Assembly (NCBI GenBank): GCA_038248955.1
Contig: JBBRWW010000002.1
Span: forward strand, 9,495 to 73,494
Length of the DNA: 64,000 bases
Origin: Lysobacter_K sp038248955
Lineage (GTDB): Bacteria > Pseudomonadota > Gammaproteobacteria > Xanthomonadales > Xanthomonadaceae
Direction of reading: 5' to 3'
A program made the translations under genes and the position numbers. The notes under the pieces are model-generated. The model was given only the letters and a program-made list of their open reading frames with translations. It had not been told where the DNA came from and ran no database searches. Shown piece by piece: positions 18,905 through 28,414 of this stretch. Every line of letters starts with the position of its first letter. Within the stretch, counting starts at the first letter, position 1.

Positions 18905-19016
18905 TTTTGCACTGCAGCGTGCAAACCCGATAACGATTCCTTCACAGTTGGCCCGCAACCCGACGTGGGGGAGGGGAGCAAGCCCGCAACCGGTTCGTCC
19001 GGGGCGGGCTTTTTTT
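18905..19016 (+). ncRNA. candidate small RNA with strong terminator between groEL and glnE
   Basis: A possible promoter (TTTTGC at 18905-18910, 18-base spacer, GATAAC at 18929-18934) would start a transcript near 18941 that runs about 75 bases into a strong terminator. A TTTGCAC/GTGCAAA stem (18906-18912 with 18919-18925) lies within the promoter spacer and could be an operator. No coding frame fits. The groEL terminator lies upstream, so this second terminator needs another transcript to serve. No known RNA was recognised. Confidence 0.3.
18981..19016 (+). terminator. intrinsic terminator
   Basis: AGCCCGC (18981-18987) pairs with GCGGGCT (19004-19010) across a 16-base loop, followed directly by a run of T residues (19010-19016). 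Confidence 0.8.
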
Positions 19017-19307
19017 CGCCTGCTTTCGCTGTTGGCTGGTTGGTGACGGGGGGCAAGGTCCGGAATCGGCGCGCTTCAGCGTTGGATTGGATCGAGGCGC
19101 GGGGAACAGGCCGGGGCCACGCAACGCGTGCCGGTGGCGCCTCCTGCTGGGCAAGCCCGGCAATGACGACAGCTATGGCGCGGGCCGGGTCAACGCCTCC
19201 CGGGCCGGGAGCTTGTGATGCCGGGCGACTGAGCCGCCAATCCATTGCTGAACGCTGTCGCAGCGGCCGCGTCCGGGCGGCCGCTTTCGTTGGCACGTGC
19301 CAGAATC
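19017..19307. other. glnE upstream region without recognised features
   Basis: No gene is seen here. The one structure is a 9-bp GC-rich hairpin at 19262-19285 (AGCGGCCGC, loop GTCCGG, matching arm) followed by TTTC, shortly before glnE. It might be a weak terminator or a leader structure. Confidence 0.4.
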
Positions 19308-22253
19308 ATGACGATGGCGAGCCACGACGACGGGATGACATTTGACGCACTGGCGGCTCGTGCACGAGCGCGGGTCCGAGCGGCCTCGACCCTGGATGCG
19401 ACCGCGTTTACCGATGCGGTGGACGCCAGGCTGCGGCGGGTCTCGATCGCCAGCGACTTCGCGGTCGACACGCTCGTCCGCCAGCCCGGATTGCTCGGCC
19501 GCCTGCTCGCCGACGACGCGGTCACCGCGCCGCCGCCCGTCCTGGAGGCCGACCATCGCGGCGATTGGCCGATGCTGTTGCGGCGCTACCGCGCGGCGGA
19601 ATCGACCCGCCTGATCTGGCGCGACGTGCTCGGCCTCGACGACGTTGCCGATACCCTCGCCGGCAGTACGCGCCTGGCCGAAACCTGCCTGCAGGTGGCG
19701 TTGGCCGCGCTCGAGGCGGACTTCCACGCCCGCCATGGCCTGGTGCGGAGCCCGGGCGGCGAGGGCGACGGTGGCACGGTGCAGCGGCTGGTGGTGTTCG
19801 CCCTTGGCAAGCTCGGGGGCGGCGAGCTCAACTTCAGTTCCGATGTCGACCTGGTCTACGCCTTCGAGCACGGTGGCCAGTCCGACGGCGCCCGTCCGCT
19901 CGATGCCGAGGCCTATTTCACCCGGCTGGGCCAGCAGCTGGCGAAGCTGCTGGACGAGGTCACCGCCGACGGCTTCTGCCATCGCGTCGACCTGCGCCTT
20001 AGACCGTACGGCAACGCCGGCCGGGTGGCGTGGTCGTTCGCGTCGATGGAGCAGTACTTCCAGCACGAAGGCCGCGACTGGGAGCGCTATGCCTGGCAGA
20101 AGGCGCGGCCGGTTGCGGGGGACATCCAGGCGGGTCTGCGCTTCCTCGACACGCTGCGGCCGTTCGTCTACCGGCGTTACCTGGATTTCGGCGCGCTCGA
20201 CGGCCTGCGCGCGATGAAGGCGGCGATCGCGGCCGAGGTCGCGCGCAAGGAATTGGCCGACGACATCAAACGCGGGCCTGGCGGCATCCGCGAGATCGAG
20301 TTCCTGGTGCAGGCGCTGCAGCTGATCCGCGGTGGCCGCGAGCCGGAGCTGCGCGGCGGGCCGTTGCTGCCGGCGCTGCAGTCGCTGGTGGCGGCGCGCC
20401 ACGTGGCGGCCGGCGCAGCGGCGTCGCTGACCCAGGCCTACCGGTTCCTGCGGCGACTGGAGAACCGCCTGCAGATGCTGCGCGACGCGCAGACCCATGC
20501 CCTGCCTGCAGGCGATGAGGATCGCCTGCGGATTGCCGCCGGACTGGGCTATCCGGACTGGAGCGCGCTACGCGCCGCGCTCGAAGCGCAGCGCGCGCAC
20601 GTGACCGGGGAATTCGACGCGCTGCTCGCCCCGCGGCGCCGCGCCGCTGCACCCGACGCGCTGACCGGCTACTGGCGTGGGCTGCAGCGCAGCGACGGCA
20701 ACGCGACCGGCGAGATCGACGTGCTGGCCGACGCGGGTTTCGTCGAGGCCGGCAACGCCGACGCGATCCTGCGCGACCTTGCCCGCAGTCCCGGCGTCCG
20801 CGACCTGTCCGACAGCGCGCGCGCGCGACTGGACCGGGTGTTGCCGGCCCTGCTGCAGGCCGCGGCGGCGTCGACGCAACCGATGCTCGCCTTGCGGCGC
20901 CTGCTGGCATTGCTGAGCAACATATTGCGTCGCAGCGCCTACCTCGCGTTGCTCGACGAACAGCCGGCGGCGTTGGCGCGGCTGGTCGAAGTGGTCAGCC
21001 ACAGCGCGCTGCTGGCCGAGCGCCTGGCGGCCTACCCGTTGTTGCTCGACGAACTGCTGGACGCCCGCGTCGCCGGGCCGCTGCCCGACCGCGAGCACCT
21101 GCGGGCGGCGTGCATCGCCGCCACCGGCAACGTCGGCGATCCGGCGACCGCCACCGTCGATGTCGATGTCGAGGCCACGTTACAGGCGCTCAACGAGGTG
21201 CGGCAGGCCTTGAGCTTCCGCGTCGCGATGGCGGTGCGCGACGCGCGCCAACCGGCCACCGACAGCGCCCGCCAGTTGGCCTGGCTGGCCGACGCGGTGG
21301 TCGCGCGGGTGCTGGCGCTGGCCACCCACGAGGTGCAACAGGCGCACGGACGGGTGCACGGCGCACGCTTCGCGGTGCTCGGCTACGGCAGCCTTGGCGG
21401 CGAGGAGCTCGGTTTCGGATCGGATCTCGACCTGGTGTTCCTGTACGACATCGTGCGTACCAGTGGATCCAATGCCAATGGCTCCAATGGCGACCGCAGC
21501 GGTGCCCCGCAAGCCGTGGCCGGCGACGTGCAGTCCGATGGCGCGCGGCCGCTCGATGCGTCGCGCTGGTTCGCGCGCCTGGCGCAGAAGGTGGTGGCGC
21601 TGCTCGGCGCGGTGACCGCCGCCGGGCGCCTGTACGAGGTCGACGTCCGCCTGCGCCCGGACGGCGCCAAGGGCCTGCTGGTGTCGAGCCTGGCCAGCTT
21701 CGCCGACTACCAGCGCGAGCGCGCCTGGACCTGGGAGCACCAGGCACTGGTGCGCGCGCGCTGCATCGGCGGCGACGCGGGCCTGTGCGCGGACTACGGA
21801 CGGGTGCGCGACCAGGTACTGGCCCGTGCGCGCGATGCCGCCAAGGTGCGTGCCGACGTGGTCGCCATGCGCCTGCGGATGCGCACCGAACTCGACCGCA
21901 GCGATGCGGCAGGCGATCCGGGCGGGCAATTCGACCTCAAGCAGGGTGAGGGCGGGCTGGTCGACCTCGAGTTCCTGCTGCAGGCATCGGTGCTGGTGAA
22001 CGCCGCGGCCCATCCGGCGCTGTTGGCGCCGCGCAACACCCCCGGCCTGATCGAGGCCCTGGGCACGGCAGCGGTGTTCAGCGATGTCACCGCCGCCAGC
22101 CTGCAGGCCGCACACGCCACGCTGCTGGCGCGAGGCCTGGAGTGCACGCTCGACCGGCGCCGGCGGCGCGTGCCGCTGGACGCGTCGCTGCAGGCGGCGC
22201 GCTTGGCGATCCGCAGCGCCGCGCGCGCGCAGGGCGTGCCGTTCGACGAATAG
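19308..22253 (+). CDS. glnE: bifunctional glutamine synthetase adenylyltransferase/deadenylase
   Basis: GlnE adds and removes AMP on glutamine synthetase in response to PII and glutamine. The 981-residue protein has the two nucleotidyltransferase domains of the family. The N-terminal one (adenylyl-removing) has GGGELNFSSDVDLVYAFE near residue 170-190. The C-terminal one (adenylylating) has LGGEELGFGSDLDLVFLYD near 695-715. The start is uncertain: ATGs at 19308, 19314 and 19335 are all possible, and the frame extends to 19245. The gene stands alone and converges on the ELM1-family gene. Confidence 0.95.
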   Translation: MTMASHDDGMTFDALAARARARVRAASTLDATAFTDAVDARLRRVSIASDFAVDTLVRQPGLLGRLLADDAVTAPPPVLEADHRGDWPMLLRRYRAAESTRLIWRDVLGLDDVADTLAGSTRLAETCLQVALAALEADFHARHGLVRSPGGEGDGGTVQRLVVFALGKLGGGELNFSSDVDLVYAFEHGGQSDGARPLDAEAYFTRLGQQLAKLLDEVTADGFCHRVDLRLRPYGNAGRVAWSFASMEQYFQHEGRDWERYAWQKARPVAGDIQAGLRFLDTLRPFVYRRYLDFGALDGLRAMKAAIAAEVARKELADDIKRGPGGIREIEFLVQALQLIRGGREPELRGGPLLPALQSLVAARHVAAGAAASLTQAYRFLRRLENRLQMLRDAQTHALPAGDEDRLRIAAGLGYPDWSALRAALEAQRAHVTGEFDALLAPRRRAAAPDALTGYWRGLQRSDGNATGEIDVLADAGFVEAGNADAILRDLARSPGVRDLSDSARARLDRVLPALLQAAAASTQPMLALRRLLALLSNILRRSAYLALLDEQPAALARLVEVVSHSALLAERLAAYPLLLDELLDARVAGPLPDREHLRAACIAATGNVGDPATATVDVDVEATLQALNEVRQALSFRVAMAVRDARQPATDSARQLAWLADAVVARVLALATHEVQQAHGRVHGARFAVLGYGSLGGEELGFGSDLDLVFLYDIVRTSGSNANGSNGDRSGAPQAVAGDVQSDGARPLDASRWFARLAQKVVALLGAVTAAGRLYEVDVRLRPDGAKGLLVSSLASFADYQRERAWTWEHQALVRARCIGGDAGLCADYGRVRDQVLARARDAAKVRADVVAMRLRMRTELDRSDAAGDPGGQFDLKQGEGGLVDLEFLLQASVLVNAAAHPALLAPRNTPGLIEALGTAAVFSDVTAASLQAAHATLLARGLECTLDRRRRRVPLDASLQAARLAIRSAARAQGVPFDE

Positions 22254-22285
22254 CCGGCGCGGGTGCGTCCCGACTACCCGGGCGG

Positions 22286-23257
22286 CTACAGCCCCAGCCG
22301 CGTCCTCACCTCAGCCGCCACGCGCGCGGTTTCGCGCAGTGCGGTGACCGCGAACGGCAGCATCGCCTCGTCGAACGCCCGCACCCGGCCGCGCGCCAGC
22401 AGCGCTTCCACGAACCGGCGTGGCCGCCCGCCGAGCCGGTCGGCGCCGATCACGAACACCGGCACGTTGGTGGCGCACGCCTCCGACAGCATGTTGACCG
22501 AGTCGGCGGTGCAGACGATGCGGTCGGCCCAGCCCAGCAGGCCGGCATACGGATTCGCGCCGTCGCCGTCGCCGCTCCACAGCAGCCCCGGCAGCCCCGG
22601 CAGCCCGGCCACCAGCGTGCGCAGGCGCGCGATCGCGGCGCGCGGGGTGCGCCGGGAGGTGGTGACCAGCAGGCTGCCGCCATCGCGGCGATGCAGTGCG
22701 ACCAAGCCAGCGGCCAGCGCATCGACACTCGCGGCATCGAACGCGGCGTGGGCGCTGGCGCCGCCGACCAGCACCGTCGTCAATGGCCGGGGCAACTGGC
22801 CGATCGTGGCGAAATCGCTGCGCGCACGCGCCAGCCACAGGTCGTCGATTGGGTGCAGGCTGCCGAGCAGTTCGATCACATTGCCCCCGCACATGACGGG
22901 CTGCGCGGGGGCGATCACCAGATCCCAGTGCCGCGTCGCGATGCGCGGGTCGAGGATCTGCACGGTCCTGGCGCCGGCGCCGCGCAGCAGCCGGGTCGCC
23001 AGCGCCGCCTGGCGGCCGCAACCGATCGCCAGCGCCGGCGGACGCTCCAGCGCGTTCGCGAACCCGGTGCCGAACGCGCCCGCCGCCAGTGGCAGCCGGC
23101 GCGGCGCTGCCCAGCGCCACGGCGCGCGCGCCGACAGCGTCCACTCACGCGCGCTCAGGCCCAGCGCGGCGGTCAGCGCCTGCGCCTGGCGGACGTTGCC
23201 GGCACGGCCGTCGCTGAGCGTCCACGCAATCGGTGGAAAATCGGCAGGTCGTTGCAT
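22286..23257 (-). CDS. ELM1/GtrOC1-family protein
   Basis: The 323-residue protein matches the family named after the plant mitochondrial fission factor ELM1, found widely in Proteobacteria. The N-terminal WTLSDGRAGNVRQAQALTAA, the central NVIELLGSLHPI region, and the C-terminal CTADSVNMLSEA with VPVFVIGADR give it a glycosyltransferase-B-like look. The bacterial role is unknown; an envelope sugar-transfer role is plausible. The start at 23257 (MQRPADFPPIAW) is preferred over far upstream in-frame starts that overlap the nitroreductase gene. Confidence 0.72.
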   Translation of the reverse strand: MQRPADFPPIAWTLSDGRAGNVRQAQALTAALGLSAREWTLSARAPWRWAAPRRLPLAAGAFGTGFANALERPPALAIGCGRQAALATRLLRGAGARTVQILDPRIATRHWDLVIAPAQPVMCGGNVIELLGSLHPIDDLWLARARSDFATIGQLPRPLTTVLVGGASAHAAFDAASVDALAAGLVALHRRDGGSLLVTTSRRTPRAAIARLRTLVAGLPGLPGLLWSGDGDGANPYAGLLGWADRIVCTADSVNMLSEACATNVPVFVIGADRLGGRPRRFVEALLARGRVRAFDEAMLPFAVTALRETARVAAEVRTRLGL

Positions 23258-23360
23258 CAGTGTAGGCAATCCGTTCCGGAGGCATCGGCTGTTCCGTTCC
23301 CGCCAGACTCTACACTTGCCGTCCTCGCCGCTACCCGTTCGCGGCTTCACTGGAATCGCC

Positions 23361-23969
23361 ATGACCCCAGCCAGCCCCTCCGCCGTCGCGCTCGCGCCGT
23401 CCGCGCTCGACCAACTGTTCCGCACCGCGCGCACCCACAACGAACTGGGCGGCGACGTCAGTGACGACACCCTGCGGCAGCTGTATGAACTGGCGAAGTG
23501 GGGCCCGACGAGCGCCAACAGCAGCCCGGCGCGCATCGTGTTCGTGAAGTCGGCGCAGGCCAAGGCCAAGCTCGGCCCGGCGCTGGACGAGGGCAACCGC
23601 GCCAAGACCCTGGCCGCGCCGGTGACCGCGATTGTCGCCTACGACATGGCGTTCTTCGCCAAGATGGCCTACCTGTTCCCGCACGTCGAGGCGACGTCGT
23701 GGTTCGACAGCAAGCCCGAGGCGGCGCTGGAGACCATCGCGCTGCGCAACAGCAGCCTGCAGGGTGCCTATCTGATCCTGGCCGCGCGCGCGCTGGGTCT
23801 CGACACCGGGCCGATGTCGGGCTTCGACAACGCCAAGGTCGATGCCGCGTTCTTCGCCGGCACCGATATCCGCTCCAATTTTCTCCTCAACCTCGGCCAC
23901 GGCGACCCGGCCAAGCTGTTCCCGCGTTCGCCGCGGCTGTCGTTCGACGAAGCCGCGCGGATCGCCTGA
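23361..23969 (+). CDS. nitroreductase-family protein, RutE/HadB-like
   Basis: The 202-residue flavoprotein matches the malonic semialdehyde reductase/nitroreductase subfamily (RutE, HadB/RutE). Features include an early ARTHNE-like segment, ELAKWGPTSANSSPARIVFV for FMN binding, LQGAYLILAARALGLDTGPM, and NFLLNLGHGDPAKLFPRSPR at the C-terminus. No other rut genes are nearby, so pyrimidine breakdown is not supported by context. Enzyme class is clear, substrate is not. Confidence 0.85.
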   Translation: MTPASPSAVALAPSALDQLFRTARTHNELGGDVSDDTLRQLYELAKWGPTSANSSPARIVFVKSAQAKAKLGPALDEGNRAKTLAAPVTAIVAYDMAFFAKMAYLFPHVEATSWFDSKPEAALETIALRNSSLQGAYLILAARALGLDTGPMSGFDNAKVDAAFFAGTDIRSNFLLNLGHGDPAKLFPRSPRLSFDEAARIA

Positions 23970-24010
23970 TCCGCGCTTCGCCTGATCACCCTTTCCAGGA
24001 CACCCCGAGC

Positions 24011-24655
24011 ATGTGCCAGCGTTCCCCCCTTCTCCCCCTGGGCCTCGTCCTGGCCCTGGGCACCGCCAGCAGCGCGGCCATCGCGGCGCCCGTCAGCTAC
24101 CGGATCGACCCGAACCACACCGACGTGACCGCCAGCTGGAACCACTTCGGCTTCTCCCATCCGATTGCGCACTTTGGCCAGGTGGATGGCGCGATCGTGT
24201 ATGACGCGGCCAATGTCGGCCTGTCCTCGGTCGAGGTCACCCTCCCGATGGCGGGCCTGGATTCCCACGTGGCCGCGCTGGACGAGCACCTGCGCAGCGC
24301 CGAGATCTTCGACGCCGCGAAGTACCCGGTGATCACGTTCAAGAGCAGCAAGGTCGAGGCGGCAGGCGCCGGCAAGCTGCGCGTGTTCGGCGATCTCACC
24401 GTGCACGGCGTCACCCGCCCGGCGGTGCTCGACACCACCATCAACAAGATCGCCATCCACCCGATCAGCAAGCGCCCTGCCGCCGGTTTCGAAGCGACCA
24501 CGACGCTCAAGCGCAGCGATTTCGGCGTCGGCCTGTACGCACCCAACGTCAGCGACGAGGTGACCATCCGCATCACCACCGAAGCGATGGTCCCGAAGGC
24601 CGCTGCGGCAACCGCCGGGAAGGCCACCATCAAGGTGCGGGCCGACCAGGGCTGA
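24011..24655 (+). CDS. YceI-family periplasmic protein
   Basis: The 214-residue protein has a signal peptide (residues 1-25, ending SSAAIAAP) and the YceI lipocalin-like fold: YRIDPNHTDVTASWNHFGFS, then FDAAKYPVITFKSSKVE, then LTVHGVTRPAVLDT and RSDFGVGLYAPNVSDEV. YceI proteins bind polyisoprenoids in the periplasm and some respond to high pH or osmotic stress. It lies 41 bases after the nitroreductase and 18 before the pirin gene, so the three may form one operon. Confidence 0.92.
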   Translation: MCQRSPLLPLGLVLALGTASSAAIAAPVSYRIDPNHTDVTASWNHFGFSHPIAHFGQVDGAIVYDAANVGLSSVEVTLPMAGLDSHVAALDEHLRSAEIFDAAKYPVITFKSSKVEAAGAGKLRVFGDLTVHGVTRPAVLDTTINKIAIHPISKRPAAGFEATTTLKRSDFGVGLYAPNVSDEVTIRITTEAMVPKAAAATAGKATIKVRADQG

Positions 24656-24673
24656 CCAGGAGGTAGCAGCGCG

Positions 24674-25387
24674 ATGATCATCGAACGCCGCTCCGCCGCG
24701 CGCGGACGGGTCGAGGCCGGCTGGCTCGACAGCCGCCACACGTTTTCGTTTGGCCAGTACTACGATCCGGCGTGGATGGGTTTTGGCGCCTTGCGGGTGA
24801 TCAACGAGGACCGCGTCGCCGCTGGCGGGGGCTTTGCACCACACCGCCACGCCAACATGGAGATCCTCAGTTACGTACTGGACGGCGCGCTGTCGCACCG
24901 CGACAGCAGCGGTGGCGGCGGCGTGATCGGCCCCGGCGAGCTGCAATGGATGGGCGCCGGCCACGGCGTCGAGCACAGCGAGTTCAACGCCTCGGCGACC
25001 GGGCCGGTGCACTTCCTGCAGATCTGGCTGCAGCCCGACCGGCTCAATGCCGCGCCCGCGTACGCGCAGCGCGAGGCGACGGGGCGGTCGCTCTCGGGCC
25101 GCTGGGTGCTGCTGGCCTCGCCCGATGGCGCCGATGGCAGCCTGGCCATCCGCCAGCAGGCGCGTGTGTTGGGCGCGCGCCTCGCGGCGGGCGAGACCGT
25201 CGAGTTGCCCCTGGATCCGGCGCGGCGCTATTGGCTGCACGTCGCGCTCGGGGCGGTGTCGGCCGGCGAACGCGAGCTGGCGGCCGGCGACGCCCTGGGG
25301 CTCGTCGACGAAGACGGGTTGCTGCGCCTGGATGGCGCGGGCGAAACCGCCGCCGACGTGCTGCTGTTCGATCTGCCCAGGGACTGA
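24674..25387 (+). CDS. pirin-family protein
   Basis: This 237-residue bicupin has the pirin N-terminal signature: HTFSFGQYYDPAWMGFGALR, then PHRHANMEILSYVLDGAL, and WMGAGHGVEHSEFN, with the His/Glu metal ligands. Bacterial pirins include quercetin 2,3-dioxygenase (YhaK/YhhW) but many are uncharacterised. A strong AGGAGGT ribosome-binding site precedes the ATG. Specific activity cannot be told from sequence. Confidence 0.92.
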   Translation: MIIERRSAARGRVEAGWLDSRHTFSFGQYYDPAWMGFGALRVINEDRVAAGGGFAPHRHANMEILSYVLDGALSHRDSSGGGGVIGPGELQWMGAGHGVEHSEFNASATGPVHFLQIWLQPDRLNAAPAYAQREATGRSLSGRWVLLASPDGADGSLAIRQQARVLGARLAAGETVELPLDPARRYWLHVALGAVSAGERELAAGDALGLVDEDGLLRLDGAGETAADVLLFDLPRD

Positions 25388-25480
25388 GGCTGCATGCGGG
25401 CCGGCGGCGGCCGTGGCGGTGGTCACCGCTGGTAAACTGCCGGCCTCGCGCACCCTGCCGCGCCCCGCCGCTGGAATACC

Positions 25481-25684
25481 ATGCCTGCCGACACCGCCCA
25501 TCCCACCCAGGCCAATGCGCAGCGGCGCTACAACGTGTCCCGCGCCGACCTGCCGCTGAGCTGCCCGATGCCCTCGATGGCGCTGTGGAATTCGCACCCG
25601 CGCGTGTACCTGCCGATCGAGGCCGAGGGCGAGTGCCAGTGCCCGTACTGCGGCGCGGTGTACGTGCTCGAAGACCGCGGCTGA
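25481..25684 (+). CDS. small CHCC zinc-finger protein (NDUFS6-like)
   Basis: The 67-residue protein is a zf-CHCC domain: C28, H39 (HPRVYLPI), C54 and C57 (CQCPYCGAVY) are the expected ligands. The same fold occurs in the mitochondrial complex I subunit NDUFS6. Bacterial members are uncharacterised. It stands in its own small unit; a TAAACT about 50 bases upstream resembles a -10 box. Confidence 0.88.
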   Translation: MPADTAHPTQANAQRRYNVSRADLPLSCPMPSMALWNSHPRVYLPIEAEGECQCPYCGAVYVLEDRG

Positions 25685-25890
25685 TGGGCCTGATGGTCCG
25701 GGTGTCGCGATAACCAGTCCCGCCATGCCCGCCACGCGTTTGGTCGCCGGACCGGTGCTTGCGCGGCAGGTCCTTCCGGAGGGTCGCGCGGCGTTTTCGC
25801 GGCGACTGCCGAGGCGCAGGGTTTCGCCATGACGGAGTTCGCTGCGTGGATCGCCGCGTGCGCTCCATCGCGCGCTATCGGAGCGTCGGC

Positions 25891-27018
25891 ATGCGCCCGC
25901 TGACTGTCCTCCAGTTGCTGCCGGCGCTCGAGTCCGGCGGTGTCGAGCGCTCCACGCTGGAGATCGCCGAGGCGCTGGTGCGCGCCGGCCACCGCGCGCT
26001 GGTGGTCTCCGCCGGCGGGCGGCTGGTGGCGCGGCTGCAGGCATCGGGCGCCGAACATGTCGAGCTCGACATCGGTCGCAAATCATTGCTGAGCCTGCGT
26101 CACGTGCGCACGCTGCGCGCGCTGCTGCAACGCGAACAGGTCGACATCGTGCATGCGCGCTCACGGCTGCCGGCGTGGGTCGCGCTGCTGGCATTGCGTG
26201 GCCTGCCCGCCACGGCGCGTCCGCGGTTCGTCACCACCGTGCACGGGCTCAATTCGCCGTCGCGCTACAGCGCGGTGATGACCCGTGGTGAACGGGTGAT
26301 CTGCGTTTCGCGAACGGTGCGCGACTACGTGCTGCGACATTACCCGGGCACCGATCCGCGCACGCTGCGGGTGATCACGCGCGGGATCGACCCGGCCGCG
26401 TTTCCGCGTGCGCCCACGCCTGATCACGAGGCGCGCGCCTGGGCGGCGGCCCGGCATCCCGAACTTGCCGGTGATGGCTCGCTGCTGCTGCTGGCCGGCC
26501 GCGGCACGCGCCTGAAGGGCCATGCCGACGCGCTGACATTGCTGGCGGCATTGCGCGCCGATGGCAGCGACGCGCGGTTGTGGCTGCCGGGGGCGCGTGA
26601 GGCCGGGCGCGAGGGCTACATCGCTGAACTCGAAGCCCAGGCCGATGCCTTGGGCATCGCCGGCGCACTCGCCTTCACGCCGCCCATCGACGCGATCGCC
26701 CGCGCCTATGCCGCCAGCGACCTGGTGCTGCAGCTGTCGCGCAAGCCCGAGGCGTTCGGCCGCACCGTGATCGAGGCGCTGGCAGTGGGCCGGCCGGTGC
26801 TGGGATGGGCGCACGGCGGGGTCGGCGAGCTGCTTGGCGATTTGCAGGCCGCCGGCGCGGTCGCGCCCTTCGATGGCGCGGCGCTGCTCGCCGCCGCATG
26901 TGCGCTGCTCGCGCGTCCGCCCGCGCCAGCCGTTACGATCCCGCACACCTTGCTTGCGATGCAGGAGGCCACGCTTGCCGTCTATGCCGAACTCGTCGAT
27001 CACCCCCGTGCCCGCTGA
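25891..27018 (+). CDS. GT4-type glycosyltransferase
   Basis: The 375-residue protein has the two-domain GT-B layout of family 4. The N-terminal domain carries LLPALESGGVERSTLEIAEA and DIVHARSRLPAW. The C-terminal sugar-nucleotide domain ends with the E-x7-E region SRKPEAFGRTVIEALAVGRPVL. It likely adds a sugar to an LPS core or O-chain. The start is set at 25891 (MRPLTVLQLLP). The next gene, an O-antigen-ligase-like protein, overlaps its end by 35 bases. Confidence 0.88.
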   Translation: MRPLTVLQLLPALESGGVERSTLEIAEALVRAGHRALVVSAGGRLVARLQASGAEHVELDIGRKSLLSLRHVRTLRALLQREQVDIVHARSRLPAWVALLALRGLPATARPRFVTTVHGLNSPSRYSAVMTRGERVICVSRTVRDYVLRHYPGTDPRTLRVITRGIDPAAFPRAPTPDHEARAWAAARHPELAGDGSLLLLAGRGTRLKGHADALTLLAALRADGSDARLWLPGAREAGREGYIAELEAQADALGIAGALAFTPPIDAIARAYAASDLVLQLSRKPEAFGRTVIEALAVGRPVLGWAHGGVGELLGDLQAAGAVAPFDGAALLAAACALLARPPAPAVTIPHTLLAMQEATLAVYAELVDHPRAR

Positions 27019-28345
27019 TCCACCGGCCCCGGCGTCCCCAGCGAGCCGCCACGCGCCGCAGGGCTGGCGCTGGGCCCCGGCCTGGATCCTTGCCTATGTC
27101 GCGCTGTGGCCGGCGCCGGGCTACGCCGAAGGCGTCCTGGCGCTGGGTGCGCTGGTGGCGATCGCCAAGCTGCTGGCGTCGCGATTCCGCGCCGGGACGC
27201 AACTGCTGAGCGGCGCGGCCTGGGCGCTCACCAGCGTGCTGTTTTTTGCCTATTGGCTGCCGGAACTGGTGTCGTCGTTCGATGCGATGGACCGCGCCCA
27301 TGCATTCGCGCAGACCGCCGAGGATCTGCGCTACCTGCCGTTCCTGTGGCTGGTGGCATCGGCGGTGGCCAGCGAGGCCGGGCGGCGGATCACGTTCGGT
27401 GGCTTGGCGATCATCGTCGGCGCGTGGACCGTGGACGCGCTGCTGCAGGCGCTGACCGGCACCAGCCCGCTGTTCTTCGGCATCGACGCGATCAAGCACG
27501 CAATCAGTGGCCACGGCATGTGCAATGCGGTCGAAACCGCAGCGGTCGACCGGCTCAGCGGCCTGCTGGGTCCGTGCAATCTCAAGCTGGGCGTGGTGCT
27601 CGCCAGCTTGTCGCCCTTCGCGCTGTACGTGGCTGCTCGTCGCCTGGGCGTGTCGGGCTGGATGCTCGCGGCCGCGGCGGTGGGCATCGTCGTGGTGCTG
27701 GCCGGCTCGCGGGCGTCGTGGATCACCTACGCCCTGGTGCTGGTGCTGTCGGGCTGGCGCCTGCTGGGCTGGAAGCGGCTGGCCGGCATGTTCGCGTTCG
27801 GCGCGATCGTGCTGGTGGTGCTTGGGGTGTCGTCGCCGCAGGTGCGCGAGCGGTTGCAGCGCACGACCCACGCGCTGTCGGCCAGCGACGCGGGCGTTGA
27901 CACCGCCCTCTCGGGGCGGGCGCGGATCTGGGGCGCCGCCCTGTGCATGGTGCGCGAGCATCCGTTCAACGGCGTTGGCGCGCGGAATTTCCGCGAGGCA
28001 TTCCCGGGCTGCGATCCGACCCCGGCCGAGACCGCGGCCTGGGGCGAGGGTCCGGCGCTGCACGCGCACCAGATCGTGCTGGAAATCCTCAGCGAAACCG
28101 GCGCGTTCGGCCTGCTGCTGTGGCTGGCCGGCGCCGCACTGGGCTGGCGCGCATGGCGCTACGCCGGTGCCATCGCGCGCGAGCGCGCGCGGCCGGCGAT
28201 GCTGGCGCTGGTGGTGACGCTGTTCCCGTTCAACACCCACCTGGCGTCGTATTCGACGTTCTGGGGCGGGCTGACCCTGCTGCTGGCGGCGTTGTACGCC
28301 GGCAGCCTGCTGGCGCGCGACGACGATGTCGCCGCCACTGCTTGA
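26984..28345 (+). CDS. O-antigen-ligase-like (WaaL/Wzy family) membrane protein
   Basis: The 453-residue protein is mostly transmembrane helices, with one large periplasmic loop containing SGRARIWGAALCMVREHPFNGVG-type residues and GPALHAHQIVLEILSETGAFG. The second motif is the H-x-N/H-x5-E pattern of the Wzy_C/O-antigen ligase domain. It probably transfers polymer onto lipid A-core, or polymerises O-units. The start overlaps the glycosyltransferase by 35 bases; a GTG at 27008 is an alternative. Its partner gene suggests shared LPS assembly. Confidence 0.85.
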   Translation: MPNSSITPVPADPPAPASPASRHAPQGWRWAPAWILAYVALWPAPGYAEGVLALGALVAIAKLLASRFRAGTQLLSGAAWALTSVLFFAYWLPELVSSFDAMDRAHAFAQTAEDLRYLPFLWLVASAVASEAGRRITFGGLAIIVGAWTVDALLQALTGTSPLFFGIDAIKHAISGHGMCNAVETAAVDRLSGLLGPCNLKLGVVLASLSPFALYVAARRLGVSGWMLAAAAVGIVVVLAGSRASWITYALVLVLSGWRLLGWKRLAGMFAFGAIVLVVLGVSSPQVRERLQRTTHALSASDAGVDTALSGRARIWGAALCMVREHPFNGVGARNFREAFPGCDPTPAETAAWGEGPALHAHQIVLEILSETGAFGLLLWLAGAALGWRAWRYAGAIARERARPAMLALVVTLFPFNTHLASYSTFWGGLTLLLAALYAGSLLARDDDVAATA

Positions 28346-28414
28346 TCAGAGCCTGGAATGCGGTTGGGATCAGGTCAACCGCGGCGGTCGCGCATTACCC
28401 TCGTTGCAGCGCCA

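Noticed and set aside
22584..22612. Short 9-bp repeats (GCAGCCCCG) as a repeat element
   Set aside because: They encode a Leu-Pro-Gly run within the ELM1-family gene and are too short to be a separate element.
23768..26194. 808-codon minus-strand open frame
   Set aside because: Runs antisense across four recognised genes (nitroreductase, yceI, pirin, zinc-finger).
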